A stretch of 64,000 nucleotides of DNA from Gallaecimonas pentaromativorans. GTDB taxonomy: Bacteria; Pseudomonadota; Gammaproteobacteria; Enterobacterales; Gallaecimonadaceae. The notes beneath the pieces were generated by a model. The model did not search any database. It had not been told where the DNA came from and saw only the letters and a list, made by a program, of their open reading frames with translations. Below, one piece after another: positions 54,343-63,915 of the stretch (position 1 is its first letter; the number at the start of each line of letters is the position of its first letter). The stretch is taken from positions 496,001 to 560,000 of the forward strand of contig NZ_RJUL01000002.1 of the NCBI RefSeq assembly GCF_003751625.1, read 5' to 3'. The position numbers and the translations under genes were made by a program.

Positions 54343-55485
54343 ATGGATCTCAATACCCTGCGCCAGGAAATCGAAGCGCTGGACCAAAACCTGCTAAGCA
54401 GCCTGGCCAAGCGCCGGCAACTGGCTCTGGCGGTTGCCAAAGACAAAGCCAAGCGCCAGGGCGCGGTGCGCGATACCGCCCGCGAAGCGAGCCTGCTGCT
54501 GAGTCTGATGGAAAAAGGTCAGGCTTTGGGCCTGGATCCTGCCTACCTGACCCGGCTTTACCATGTCATCATCGAAGACTCGGTGCTATTGCAGCAGGCC
54601 TGGATGCAGCAAGGGGATGAAAAAGGCGTGTTGCATATTGCCCACCTTGGCCGCCCCGGCACCTATTCGCACTTGGCAGCCCAGGGTTACGCCAGCCGCC
54701 GCCAATGCCAGTTCCAGGGCCTTTGTTGCGAGAGCTTTGCCGATATCGTCAAAGCCGTGGAAGACGGCCGGGCGCCCTTGGGGCTGCTGCCTATCGAGAA
54801 CACCTCTTCTGGCTCCATCAACGATGTCTACGATCTGCTGCGCCACACCCACCTGCATATCATCGGTGAGACCTACCTGAAGGTGGACCACCACCTGCTG
54901 GTCAAACCCGGCCTTAGCCTCGACAAAATTGAGCGGGTCTACTCCCACCCCCAGGCCTTGTTGCAATGCTCACATTACCTGGGCAAAACCACCCTCAAGC
55001 AGGAAGCCTGCCCGTCATCGGCCCACGCCATGGCCAAGGTGGCCGAGAGCGACGACCCCATTGCTGCCATAGGCCCGGAAAGCGGCGGCGCCCTTTACGG
55101 GCTGGTGGCCATTGACCGCCACCTTGCCAACCAGGAGGAAAACCACACCCGTTTTATCCTGGTCAGCCGCGACGCCCACACCGTGCCCAGCCAGCTACCG
55201 GCCAAAACCAGCCTTATCATGGCCACCCACAACACGCCGGGCGCCCTGGTCAGCGCCTTGCAGGTATTGCAGCAGCACGGCTTTAACATGACCAAGCTCG
55301 AGTCGCGCCCCATTCCCGGCAACCCCTGGGAAGAGCTGTTTTACATGGATGTGCAGGCCAACGACCAAAGCGATGAGTGGCAGCAGGCCTACCAGGAGCT
55401 CTGCGCCATCACCCGTTTTGTCAAAGTCCTGGGTTGTTACTCAGACGAGCGGGTCAAGGCCACCAGCGCGCCACTGCCGCAATAA
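54343..55485 (+). CDS. pheA: Bifunctional chorismate mutase / prephenate dehydratase
   Basis: 380 residues from the ATG at 54343 behind GGAGGAG. The N-terminal chorismate mutase (about 1-90) has LRQEIEALDQNLLSSLAKR. The prephenate dehydratase (about 100-285) has GRPGTYSHLAAQGYASR, PIENTSSGSINDVYDLL and NHTRFILVS. The ACT domain with ESRPIPGNPWEELFYMDV binds Phe for feedback inhibition. A reading from 54277 adds 22 residues that overlap the attenuator. Confidence 0.97.
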   Translation: MDLNTLRQEIEALDQNLLSSLAKRRQLALAVAKDKAKRQGAVRDTAREASLLLSLMEKGQALGLDPAYLTRLYHVIIEDSVLLQQAWMQQGDEKGVLHIAHLGRPGTYSHLAAQGYASRRQCQFQGLCCESFADIVKAVEDGRAPLGLLPIENTSSGSINDVYDLLRHTHLHIIGETYLKVDHHLLVKPGLSLDKIERVYSHPQALLQCSHYLGKTTLKQEACPSSAHAMAKVAESDDPIAAIGPESGGALYGLVAIDRHLANQEENHTRFILVSRDAHTVPSQLPAKTSLIMATHNTPGALVSALQVLQQHGFNMTKLESRPIPGNPWEELFYMDVQANDQSDEWQQAYQELCAITRFVKVLGCYSDERVKATSAPLPQ

Positions 55486-55597
55486 AAAAGGGGCTGACAA
55501 GGTCAGCCCCGAAAAGACGGCTGGGCCGCCATGCTTTCTCATCCAGGGAGGAACCAGAGAAAGTCGGTTGGGCAGGTAAGGCCTGCCAAGCAGAGTA

Positions 55598-55623
55598 AAA
55601 AGGTGGCCCAGGGCCACCTTTTT
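55598..55623. terminator. Bidirectional terminator between pheA and the receptor gene
   Basis: AAAAAGGTGGCC-CAG-GGCCACCTTTTT. An upstream stem GGGGCTGAC/GTCAGCCCC (55490-55507) lacks a T tract and follows the pheA stop. Confidence 0.88.
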
Positions 55624-55625
55624 AG

Positions 55626-58247
55626 TTACAGACGCCAGCTCAGCTTGGCGTAGAGGTAACGACCCAGCACGTCGTACACCTCAGGTACGGTGTTGGCGTC
55701 CGAATAGCTAGGAACGTATTCGGGATCGACGTCAAAGACGTTGTCCACACCCAGGGTGAAGGTGGTGCTGTCATTGATGTGATAGCTGCCGGACAAGTCG
55801 TTGTAAATCACCGAGTCGGTCTTGTAGCTGGTCAGGTTCAGGTCCTTCATGCCGTCGATATAACGCACCGACCATTTGGCATCCCAGCTGTCGCCGCTCA
55901 CCGCCAGGCTGGCGTTGTGCTTCCACTTGGCATAGGCGCCTTGGTCACCGCTGATGGTGCCAGCGTAGTCTTCCCCTTCCTTGGTGTATTTACCCAAATA
56001 GCTGCTGTCAAAGCTGGCTGTCCAGCCCAGATCCCAAGCATTAAAGGCGTAACGGGCATCGATATCCACCCCGGACACTTCCTCTTTACCGATGTTGGTC
56101 AAGGGGCGTGACATATAAGAGATATCGCCGGAGACGGAGCTGCGGGTGATGTTCAGGGCATCACAAGCCGCGCTGTCGCCGCTATAGCAGTTGTCCAGAT
56201 AAGACTGGGCGTCGATACGGTCGATGGCATCGGTGATCTTGATTTTGTAGTAGTCCACCGTGGCCGAGAAGCCATTCAGGAAGCTCGGGCTCCACACCGC
56301 GCCCAGGGTCAGGGTGTCAGCTTGCTCAGGTTTGAGATCGTCAGAAGAAGTCCAGGTGGTTTCAATCTGCGAGTCGCTGTAGCTGTAGCCGGTATTGCCA
56401 ATCTGGGCGTTACAGTTCTGATAAAGAGAAGAACTGGTGCTGGCACTGCCGTAACCGGAGCAAGGGTCAGTCAGGTAGTCAAAGCTACCGACGTTACCAC
56501 CGTACAGCTCGGACACGGTCGGGGCGCGGAAGGCCGTTGACCGCACGCCGCGAAGCATGAAATCGTCGTTCAGGCGCCAAGTGATCCCAAGTTTCCAGGT
56601 GTTGTCGCTACCGAAGGTGGAGTAGTCGAAGTAACGGATGGCCGCTTCTACCGACAAGTCCTTGACCAGGAATTTATCGGACAGCAGCGGAATGGCGAAC
56701 TCGGCGTAGATTTGCTTGGTGTCGTAGCTGCCTGCGGTGGCGTCTTGCTGAGATTGGGCGCTGTCGCCGGCAACGGTCACAGAATCAGGCTGATACCAGC
56801 CTTTTTCGCGGCGATATTCGATACCGGAAGCGAAGCTGAACATACCGGCCGGCAGCTCGAACAGGTCGCCGGAGATGTTGGCGTTAACCACGTTCATCTC
56901 GTTGCCACCGGTGGACTGGTCGGTGTAATCCACGTAATCGAGGACGTCCTGGCTCAGCTCACCCTCACCGACAAACCAGTTGGCGCAGGGAATGGTAACG
57001 TTGTCACAGACGCTGGAATCGACAGTGTCGAGGATCTTGGAGGTGTTTTGCAGGTTGGACACCTTGCTCACCGCGTCATTGCGGCCCCAAGTGTAAGAGA
57101 CATCCCAATCCAGGCCATTGTGGATATCCAGATACCCCTGGGCGCCCAACACATAGCGGCTGGTATCCACCACCTGAGAGTAACCCCTAGCGCCGGCGTC
57201 GGTCATCCGCCGTTTGTAGTAAACGTCGCTGCCCCAGATATTGCCGGTAGCGTCGGCAGGGATGGTCAGGGCAACCGGAGACGGCGCCAGTTGCTGGTTT
57301 GAGGTCCGCTTGGTGTAGAGGAATTCGCTGAATAGCTGGGTGTTGTCATTGAGCTGGTAGGAACCGTTACCAAACAGCGACAGGCGCTTTTGTGGGGTAT
57401 AGAGGTACTGGTAAGGCACGTAGTTGTAGCTGTCGGTCTGGGACACCCAGTTACCGCTGGCATCTTGCTGCAGGTAGCCGTCACCGGCGTTTACCGAGCC
57501 ACTGGGGATATAGCTACTGCCGCTGCCGCAGTTGCCGGCGGCGGTGCCGTCTTTGACACAGTCTGACCAATCGCGGTTGCTTTGCATGGCGCTGCCACGG
57601 TCAACGTAGCTGGCCCCTACCACGATGTTGGCCTTATCGGTGCTGCCGCCCATCAACAGGTTGATTTCACCGGTGTTGGCATCGCCCTTGTCGGTGCCGC
57701 CGTAGCTGACATCGAGCTGCACGCCCTGGAAGTCCTTCTTGGTGATGATGTTCACCACCCCGGCCACGGCATCAGAGCCATACACGGCGGAAGCGCCGTC
57801 TTTAAGCACTTCGATACGTTCAATCATGCCCACCGGAATGGAGCCCAGATCCACGGAGGAATCGGCACCGGTACCGGAGTTGACCATGCGCCGGCCATTG
57901 ACCAGCACCAGGGTACGAGCTGTGCCCAGGCCGCGAAGGTCAACCCGCGCCGCTCCTTCACCGCCGTTGTTGGTGGCGGCGCCAGTCGGCGCACCGGCGC
58001 TGAAGGTGGCATCGGCCAGCACATCGGCAACTGAGGTATAACCGCTCGCCTGCAGATCTTTAGCCGAGATCACGGTGACCGGGCTGGCGGTTTCCATATC
58101 GGTACGCTTGATGCGTGAACCGGTGACTTCAATGCGTTCGGTTTGATTGGCATCGTCGGCGGCCAGAACCGGCAGCGAGACGGTAATAGCAGCGCCGCTC
58201 AGCAGCGCCCATTTGACAGCCTTATTAATGGCGGTTTGAGACATCAT
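55626..58247 (-). CDS. TonB-dependent outer membrane receptor (paralogue 1)
   Basis: 873 residues. A signal peptide ends near LPVLAA (residue 30). A TonB-box-like region ([12 protein letters not shown]) and plug domain (about 45-165, with [30 protein letters not shown]) precede the 22-strand barrel. It ends in the aromatic YAKLSWRL for Bam recognition. The substrate is unknown; this subfamily often takes up peptides or carbohydrates, and nothing here is specific for siderophores. It is paired with a close paralogue downstream on the map. Confidence 0.93.
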   Translation of the reverse strand: MMSQTAINKAVKWALLSGAAITVSLPVLAADDANQTERIEVTGSRIKRTDMETASPVTVISAKDLQASGYTSVADVLADATFSAGAPTGAATNNGGEGAARVDLRGLGTARTLVLVNGRRMVNSGTGADSSVDLGSIPVGMIERIEVLKDGASAVYGSDAVAGVVNIITKKDFQGVQLDVSYGGTDKGDANTGEINLLMGGSTDKANIVVGASYVDRGSAMQSNRDWSDCVKDGTAAGNCGSGSSYIPSGSVNAGDGYLQQDASGNWVSQTDSYNYVPYQYLYTPQKRLSLFGNGSYQLNDNTQLFSEFLYTKRTSNQQLAPSPVALTIPADATGNIWGSDVYYKRRMTDAGARGYSQVVDTSRYVLGAQGYLDIHNGLDWDVSYTWGRNDAVSKVSNLQNTSKILDTVDSSVCDNVTIPCANWFVGEGELSQDVLDYVDYTDQSTGGNEMNVVNANISGDLFELPAGMFSFASGIEYRREKGWYQPDSVTVAGDSAQSQQDATAGSYDTKQIYAEFAIPLLSDKFLVKDLSVEAAIRYFDYSTFGSDNTWKLGITWRLNDDFMLRGVRSTAFRAPTVSELYGGNVGSFDYLTDPCSGYGSASTSSSLYQNCNAQIGNTGYSYSDSQIETTWTSSDDLKPEQADTLTLGAVWSPSFLNGFSATVDYYKIKITDAIDRIDAQSYLDNCYSGDSAACDALNITRSSVSGDISYMSRPLTNIGKEEVSGVDIDARYAFNAWDLGWTASFDSSYLGKYTKEGEDYAGTISGDQGAYAKWKHNASLAVSGDSWDAKWSVRYIDGMKDLNLTSYKTDSVIYNDLSGSYHINDSTTFTLGVDNVFDVDPEYVPSYSDANTVPEVYDVLGRYLYAKLSWRL

Positions 58248-58333
58248 GACACACTCCCTTTTTTATTAACCGTTAGCGCAGAGGTTGCGTAAAAAACGGC
58301 CTGTTTTATTGCTTGGTTTTAAAAAGCGAGTTG

Positions 58334-58362
58334 ATAGTCATGGACAGCCATGTGGCCGTCAA
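58334..58362 (-). promoter_or_regulatory. Candidate promoter of receptor 1
   Basis: Minus strand TTGACG (58362-58357), 17-bp spacer, GACTAT (58339-58334), followed by CAA. It aligns with the receptor 2 promoter across TTGAC, TGGCT and TATCAA, so the two are homologous. The -10 is poor on its own. Confidence 0.45.
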
Positions 58363-58606
58363 ACGACGCATAGAGAGGAAAATAGCAAATAAGGAAGCAG
58401 CAGATGATGCCAAATTGTTAAAATCAGAATCTGAATTTCTTGGGCTTAACGGGGATTTGATAAATAAAAATTAAAACAGAAACAATAAAGACGCATTTAT
58501 CGACATGGCACTCTTCATGAAAATCCTTAATTCCTCGCCAAAGCAAAAAATAAGGATGTCTTGCAATAGCAGGATAAAGATCACCTTTTCTCGTTAACAA
58601 GCCATA

Positions 58607-58632
58607 AAAAAGCGACCCGAAGGTCGCTTTTT
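58607..58632 (-). terminator. Terminator of receptor 2
   Basis: Minus-strand AAAAAGCGACC-TTCG-GGTCGCTTTTT, in the gap after the receptor 2 stop. Confidence 0.92.
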
Positions 58633-58651
58633 GTTTTCCCGTTAATGGGAA

Positions 58652-61294
58652 TTAGATGCGCCAGCTCAGCTTGGCGTATACGTAACGACCCAGAACGTCA
58701 TATGCCTCAGGCACAGTGTTGGCGTCAGAGTAGTCAGGTACGTAGGCCGGATCTTCGTCGAAGACGTTGTCTACGCCCAGAGTCACAGTAGTGCTGTCAT
58801 TGAAGTGATAGCTACCGGACAGGTCGTTGTAGACAACAGAGTCAGTCTTGAAGGTGTAGGGAGTACCGTTTTCGTATGCGCCATCGTCGTGCATGCCGTC
58901 GATGTAACGTACGGTCCACTTGGCATCCCAGCTGTCGCCGCTCAGAGCCAGGCTAGCGTTGTGTTTCCACTTGGCGTAGGCGCCTTGGTCACCACTGATG
59001 GTATCTGCGTAGTCGATACCTTCTTTGGTGTACTCGTCCAGGTAACTGGTATCCCAGGTGATGGTCCAGCCCAGGCCGGCCGCATCAAAGGCATAACGCA
59101 TATCCAGGTCAACACCTTTGATCTTCTCGTTGCCGATGTTGGTCAGCGGACGAGACATGTAGGTGATGTCGCCGGAGTTGGCGCTACGCTCGATTTTCAG
59201 CACGCTACAGGCATTGGAATCGCCGTTGTAGCAGTTGTTCAGGTATTCCTGAGCATCGATACGGTCGATAGCGTCTTTGATCTCAATTTTGTAGTAATCA
59301 AGAGTCGCAGAGAAACCGTTGATGAAGCTCGGGCTCCACACCGCACCCAGGGTCAGGGTGTCAGCTTTTTCAGGCTTCAGGTTCGGATCGGAAGTCCAAG
59401 TGGTTTCGATCTGAGAGTCGCCATACTTGTAGCCGGTGTTGCCGATCTGAGTGTTACAGGTCTGGTATTTGGTAGAAGAAGCGCTGCCAGAACCGTAGTC
59501 AGAGCAGGGATCGTCCAGGTAGTCGAAGCTACCTACGCTACCGCCGTACAGTTCAGATACGGTAGGAGCGCGGAAGGCGGTAGAACGTACGCCACGCAGC
59601 ATGAAGTCGTCGTTCAGACGCCAGGTCAGACCCAGTTTCCAGGTGGAATCGCTACCGAAGGTAGAGTAATCGAAGTAGCGGGCAGCTGCTTCGATAGACA
59701 GGTCTTTAACCAGGAACTTGTCGGACAGAACAGGGATAGCGAATTCCGCGTAAATCTGTTTGGTGTCGTAGCTACCAGCGGTGGCGTCTTGCTGAGACTG
59801 TGCGCTGTCGCCAGCTACAGTCACGGAGTCAGGCTGGAACCAGCCCTTCTCGCGACGGTATTCGATACCGGACGCGAAGCTGAACATACCGGCAGGCAGT
59901 TCGAACAGGTCACCGGAGATGTTGGCGTTGATAACGTTCATCTCGTTACCGCCGGTGGACTGGTCGGTATAGTCAACGTAATCCAGAACGTCTTGGCTCA
60001 GCTGACCTTCACCCACGAACCAGTTGGCACAGGGGATACCAGAATCGCCGCCGCACTTGTCCGGATCAACGGTGTCGAGGATCTTGGAGGTGTTCTGCAG
60101 GTTGGAAACCTTGGACACGGAGTCGTTACGGCCCCAAGTGTAGGACACGTCCCAATCCAGACCATTATGAATATCCAGGTAACCTTGAGCACCAATCACA
60201 TAGCGAGTGGTATCAACGGTCTGCTCGTAGCCACGGGTACCGGCGTCGGTCATACGGCGCTTGTAGGTTACGGCTTTGTTTTCCGGGTTACCGGTGGCAC
60301 CAGCGGGGATCTCCAGGCTTACCGGAGAAGGAGCCAGCTGCTGGTTGGACATCCGCTTGGTGTACAGGAACTCACTGAACAGCTGGGTGTTGTCAGTCAG
60401 CTGATAAGAACCGTTACCAAACAGAGAGGTACGCTTCTGAGGAGTGTACAGGTACTGGTAAGGGATGTAGTTATAGGTATCGGTCTGGGGTACCCAGTTG
60501 CCACTGGCGTCTTGCTGCATGTAGCCATCGCCAGCGTTGTATGAACCACCGGGGATATAGCTAGAGCCGCCACCACAGGCACCGTCTGGCAGGCCATCTT
60601 TGGCACAATCAGACCAGCCACGGTTGCTTTGCTTGGCAAGGCCACGGTCAACATAGGAGGCGCCGATAACCACGTTGGCTTTATCGGTGCTACCACCCAT
60701 CAGCAGGTTGATTTCGCCAGTGTTGGCGTCGCCACGACTGGTGCCACCGTAACTGGCGTCTACTTGCAGGCCTTGGAAGTCTTTCTTAGTGATGATGTTC
60801 ACCACACCGGCTACGGCGTCAGAGCCATAAACAGCGGAAGCACCATCTTTCAGGACTTCGATGCGCTCAATCATGCCTACAGGGATAGTAGACAGATCGA
60901 CAGAGGAGTCAGCACCAGTACCGGAGTTAACCATACGGCGGCCGTTTACCAGCACCAGGGTACGGGCAGAGCCCAGACCACGCAGATCTACGCGAGAAGC
61001 ACCGTTACCACCGTTGTTAGAGGCGGCACCGGTAGGCGCGCCGGCACTGAAGGTGGAGTCGGCCAGTACGTCGGCAACAGAGGTATAACCGCTGGCTTGC
61101 AGATCTTTGGCAGAGATAACAGAAACCGGAGAAGCGGTTTCCATGTCGGTACGCTTGATGCGTGAACCGGTTACTTCAATACGCTCAACATCGTTACCGT
61201 TGTCGGCGGCCAGGACAGGCATGGCTACAGCAGCAGTAGCACTTGCCAGCAACGCCCAGCTAACAGCTTTGGAAGTTTTATTTTTTGACATCAT
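58652..61294 (-). CDS. TonB-dependent outer membrane receptor (paralogue 2)
   Basis: 880 residues, with signal, plug and barrel as in paralogue 1; long blocks are identical, for example the plug [18 protein letters not shown] and much of the barrel. Differences cluster in extracellular-loop regions ([32 protein letters not shown]) and near the signal peptide. Codon choice leans more to CGT, GGT and GTA-type codons than neighbours, consistent with high expression (inference). Its promoter and start context resemble those of paralogue 1. Confidence 0.93.
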   Translation of the reverse strand: MMSKNKTSKAVSWALLASATAAVAMPVLAADNGNDVERIEVTGSRIKRTDMETASPVSVISAKDLQASGYTSVADVLADSTFSAGAPTGAASNNGGNGASRVDLRGLGSARTLVLVNGRRMVNSGTGADSSVDLSTIPVGMIERIEVLKDGASAVYGSDAVAGVVNIITKKDFQGLQVDASYGGTSRGDANTGEINLLMGGSTDKANVVIGASYVDRGLAKQSNRGWSDCAKDGLPDGACGGGSSYIPGGSYNAGDGYMQQDASGNWVPQTDTYNYIPYQYLYTPQKRTSLFGNGSYQLTDNTQLFSEFLYTKRMSNQQLAPSPVSLEIPAGATGNPENKAVTYKRRMTDAGTRGYEQTVDTTRYVIGAQGYLDIHNGLDWDVSYTWGRNDSVSKVSNLQNTSKILDTVDPDKCGGDSGIPCANWFVGEGQLSQDVLDYVDYTDQSTGGNEMNVINANISGDLFELPAGMFSFASGIEYRREKGWFQPDSVTVAGDSAQSQQDATAGSYDTKQIYAEFAIPVLSDKFLVKDLSIEAAARYFDYSTFGSDSTWKLGLTWRLNDDFMLRGVRSTAFRAPTVSELYGGSVGSFDYLDDPCSDYGSGSASSTKYQTCNTQIGNTGYKYGDSQIETTWTSDPNLKPEKADTLTLGAVWSPSFINGFSATLDYYKIEIKDAIDRIDAQEYLNNCYNGDSNACSVLKIERSANSGDITYMSRPLTNIGNEKIKGVDLDMRYAFDAAGLGWTITWDTSYLDEYTKEGIDYADTISGDQGAYAKWKHNASLALSGDSWDAKWTVRYIDGMHDDGAYENGTPYTFKTDSVVYNDLSGSYHFNDSTTVTLGVDNVFDEDPAYVPDYSDANTVPEAYDVLGRYVYAKLSWRI

Positions 61295-61369
61295 GACATC
61301 GTTTCCTTTGGCGATATTTTGTTCGCATTAGGATTTGTGGTTGTTTTTCGGGTTTTTAAAACCGCATTG

Positions 61370-61398
61370 ATACTTAAACAGAGCCACTTTAATGTCAA
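61370..61398 (-). promoter_or_regulatory. Candidate promoter of receptor 2
   Basis: Minus strand TTGACA (61398-61393, perfect), 17-bp spacer, AAGTAT (61375-61370). A leader of about 70 nt follows before the ATG. Confidence 0.6.
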
Positions 61399-61407
61399 CG
61401 CAACAAC

Positions 61408-61418
61408 ATGATGCCAAA
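61408..61418 (-). promoter_or_regulatory. Shared upstream element of the two receptor genes
   Basis: On the minus strand TTTGGCATCAT, identical to the copy at 58404-58414 upstream of receptor 1. It sits 9 bp before the receptor 2 -35 box, but about 41 bp before that of receptor 1. It may be an activator site or relic of the duplication. Confidence 0.4.
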
Positions 61419-61590
61419 AGGTTTTTATTGTTTAACCGCAACTGCAATTTGAAAAACAAAACCACAATTAAAAGTTAATAAAAAGATAAAATAAAAAATA
61501 AAATCAGATAAAACAACAACATAAAAAAAGGCATATAGATTGAATAGCTATGCACTCTTTGCCCATTTTTTTTGCACAGGGAACTTTTTT

Positions 61591-61606
61591 TGTGACTGGT
61601 CTCACA
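61591..61606. promoter_or_regulatory. CRP-type binding site
   Basis: TGTGA-CTGGTC-TCACA, a perfect match to the core CRP consensus TGTGA-N6-TCACA. It is about 236 bp from the expected receptor 2 start, and about 80 bp from a possible plus-strand -10 (TATAAG, 61667-61672). Confidence 0.7.
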
Positions 61607-61977
61607 GCCGGCAGCCGGAAAAGAACAAAAAACAAAAAACAAAAACAATAAAAAAACAAATTTAAATATAAGAACCATATTGCATCAAATTTAAAACAAA
61701 ATGGCCATTTATGGAGACACACAGAGAGGCCCTTCTGTCTGTAAACAGCGCCTACCGATGAAAAAACAAACAACCAGATCGTGGGCGTTAGCTTCAGCGA
61801 AGGTCTGAAACACAACGAGGGAGCAAGGAGAGCACTCAAGTTCAAAGCGTGACAACAGCTCATCTACGAGCAAGACTGGTAAGGTCTGACCTGCGAAGCA
61901 TCAAGATAGGCTTTAGGAACAGTCTCTACAAAAGCAGGTAAAGAGGGAAATGACCAAAGAGGCTTAAAACAGACATT

Positions 61978-62002
61978 AAAAAAGCCCCCGAAGGGGCTTT
62001 TT
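61978..62002. terminator. Terminator of the TonB/TPR operon
   Basis: AAAAAGCCCC-CGAA-GGGGCTTTTT, with T tracts on both strands. It directly follows the TPR gene stop. Confidence 0.92.
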
Positions 62003-62003
62003 A

Positions 62004-63278
62004 TCAGAGCTTAACGTTCTTACGAGCGGCTTCATCCCGCACGTAGCCTTCCCAGCTAGTAGCGGTCTTCTTGGTATCGTCATAGTTCTTCGCCAACTTG
62101 ATTTGCTGAAGCGCCTCAAGATAGGACTTTTGGAAGAAGTATGCCTGAGCCAGCGCAAGATGAGCACGACCCGGTTCAGAGTGTGACAGCCCAGTTTTCG
62201 CGTTAACGGCCTTGTTCAAAGCAACAATCGCCGCCTTGTACTTTTCCTGCTCCAGCAGCAAGTTGCCCTGTTTCAGGAAGTCTTTACCGTTATCGCCGGC
62301 TTCACCCGCCTTACCGTAATAGTCGATAGCCTTGTCCAATTCCTTGGCGTTATGCCAGGTATTGGCCAGCGTGGACAGAGAAGACTCATCCTGCGGGATA
62401 AGGCCCGCTTTCATGAACTTCTCTTGGATCACCGCAGACTTGTAAGGAATGTCTTGGTTCGCATAAAGCTGTGCCAGTACTTTGCCTTCGTTTTCTTTGG
62501 TGAGGAAGCCCTGCTTGTAAGCCAATGCATAGGTCGCCAACGCCTTATCGGTGTTGTTAACCAGCATGTAGGCCTGACCAAGCTGCATCCACCACTGCTT
62601 CTCTTTTGGCTCAAGCTTCACCAGCTCTTCCAGTACGGGGATCATCGGCTTGTACATCTTGCGATCGAAATATGCAGCCAATTTCAACACGTACGGGTTT
62701 TTGTTGGGCTTTTTGTAAAGCTTGATGGCTTTATCGGCCAACGGCACAACCTTATCCAGCTGCTTCAGCTGGTAATAAGCCTGAGCCATCATGGTGTAAA
62801 CGTCAGCACTTTCCTTACCGGAATAGTCCATCCATTTATCAAGATAAGTGAGCGACTCTTTCCACTTTTCCTGTTGCTGAAGCATCTGGCCGACCTGGCG
62901 CAATACGCCTTCTTGCTCTACTTGGTTCAGCTGACTGGAATCAGCAGCACGCTTTAGGTACTGCAGGGATTGGTCGTACTTTTCCTGATAGTAATAAATG
63001 GTACCGATAAAGCGATCGACATAAGCCTTGTCGTAACCATCACGAGGTGACATATCCAGCATGATCTTCAGCGCGCCGGCATAGTCCTCTTTAGAAAAGA
63101 GGTCGTACGCCTTGCTCACTGAACGGCCAGCAGACTCAGACAATGCCTGAGTCTTGCGCTTTGGCACCTGCTTGACCTGCACCACGTTGTCTTCAGCCAC
63201 AGCGGACTGCGACAGGGTGACAGTGCCGGCCAAGGCCAACACTGCCAGTAAGGAAGAAGCGAGTTTTTTCATCTTCAT
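62004..63278 (-). CDS. Periplasmic TPR-repeat protein of the TonB2 system
   Basis: 424 residues. A signal peptide ends near SAVA (residue 28). About eight TPR-like helical pairs follow (for example AYDLFSKEDYAGALKIML, GQMLQQQEKWKESLTYL, AIDYYGKAGEAGDNGKD). Similar TPR proteins follow TonB in the ExbB2-ExbD2-TonB2 clusters of Vibrio and Shewanella and are proposed to help energy transfer or receptor contact. Its ATG overlaps the tonB stop by one base (TAATG). Confidence 0.88.
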   Translation of the reverse strand: MKMKKLASSLLAVLALAGTVTLSQSAVAEDNVVQVKQVPKRKTQALSESAGRSVSKAYDLFSKEDYAGALKIMLDMSPRDGYDKAYVDRFIGTIYYYQEKYDQSLQYLKRAADSSQLNQVEQEGVLRQVGQMLQQQEKWKESLTYLDKWMDYSGKESADVYTMMAQAYYQLKQLDKVVPLADKAIKLYKKPNKNPYVLKLAAYFDRKMYKPMIPVLEELVKLEPKEKQWWMQLGQAYMLVNNTDKALATYALAYKQGFLTKENEGKVLAQLYANQDIPYKSAVIQEKFMKAGLIPQDESSLSTLANTWHNAKELDKAIDYYGKAGEAGDNGKDFLKQGNLLLEQEKYKAAIVALNKAVNAKTGLSHSEPGRAHLALAQAYFFQKSYLEALQQIKLAKNYDDTKKTATSWEGYVRDEAARKNVKL

Positions 63279-63913
63279 TACTTTTTACCCTCCAGCTTGA
63301 AGTCCAGTTGAACTGTCAACCCAGGTTGCTTAACAGGCTTGCCGTCGATGATCTTCGGCTTGTATTTCCACTTGGCCAGGGCGCGCTTGGCTTCGCGATC
63401 AAAGATCCGCTTCGGCTGGGCATCGATAACTTCGATGTCTTCAACACCACCGACTTCGTTAATGGTGAAGCTCAGTTTTACCCAACCTTCTTTGCCATCA
63501 CGGGCCGCTTCCACCGGATACTTAGGATCCATACGGAAGATAGGCGTTGCATCGCCGTCACCACCCATACCGCCACCAATGGTGGGGGCACCCATTGCAG
63601 GGCCTGAACCGCGCGATGAGAAGTCCATCTTCGGCATGTTCAGATTCTGCATCTGCTGCTGAGGCTTGCTCGGCTCATCCGGGATAGCCTTCAGCGGCTT
63701 AGGCGGCTGCTTAGGCGGTGGTGGCTTCTTCGGCAGCTCCCGCTGTTTATTCTGGGGAGGTGTCTCCTGCTTGTTCACAGAGATATCGATCGTCGGGGCA
63801 TCAGCAGAACTTGGGTTCCGCTGCGCTCCACCGGAGATCAGATAGGCCATGAACCAGATCAGGAGAAACGTGACCGCAATCCCCAGCAATATGCTTGCTA
63901 TGGATCTAGCCAT
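63278..63913 (-). CDS. TonB family protein (TonB2-like)
   Basis: 211 residues. One N-terminal membrane anchor (about 5-28), a Pro/Lys-rich spacer (ELPKKPPPPKQPPKPLKAIP), a short Gly-rich part, and the C-terminal TonB domain (PKYPVEAARDGKEGWVKLSF ... AKRALAKWKYKP). It is short, like TonB2 proteins. It energises outer membrane receptors with ExbB/ExbD. Two receptors lie next in line. Confidence 0.93.
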   Translation of the reverse strand: MARSIASILLGIAVTFLLIWFMAYLISGGAQRNPSSADAPTIDISVNKQETPPQNKQRELPKKPPPPKQPPKPLKAIPDEPSKPQQQMQNLNMPKMDFSSRGSGPAMGAPTIGGGMGGDGDATPIFRMDPKYPVEAARDGKEGWVKLSFTINEVGGVEDIEVIDAQPKRIFDREAKRALAKWKYKPKIIDGKPVKQPGLTVQLDFKLEGKK

Positions 63914-63915
63914 AA

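Larger units (their letters stand above)
58248..58651. other. Intergenic region upstream of receptor 1 (404 bp)
   Basis: It holds the receptor 1 promoter, the shared ATGATGCCAAA element (58404-58414) and the terminator of receptor 2. The 58415-58600 part is AT-rich with no convincing ORF or RNA structure. Confidence 0.6.
61295..62003. other. AT-rich non-coding region (709 bp)
   Basis: It contains the receptor 2 promoter, the shared ATGATGCCAAA element (61408-61418), an A-rich tract (about 61618-61662), a CRP-type palindrome and the TPR-gene terminator. Between about 61680 and 61976 I see no convincing gene; short ORFs lack ribosome sites. A CRP-driven plus-strand transcript from TATAAG (61667-61672) to the terminator at 62002 is possible. 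Confidence 0.6.

Noticed and set aside
55490-55507. Hairpin after pheA as a terminator
   Set aside because: The stem GGGGCTGAC/GTCAGCCCC is good, but it is followed by GAAAAGACGG, not a T tract. The real terminator is at 55598-55623.
58805-60544. 579-codon plus-strand open frame opposite receptor 2
   Set aside because: It lies wholly within the receptor gene. GC-rich genes often leave long antisense frames, and no family features are present.
61701-61808. 36-codon plus-strand ORF downstream of the CRP palindrome
   Set aside because: It has no Shine-Dalgarno sequence, and its composition is uninformative. It is kept only as part of a possible non-coding transcript.
61504-61863. 119-codon minus-strand frame rich in Phe, Leu and Cys
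   Set aside because: The composition follows from the AT-rich, A-tract DNA. No ribosome site or family feature supports it.
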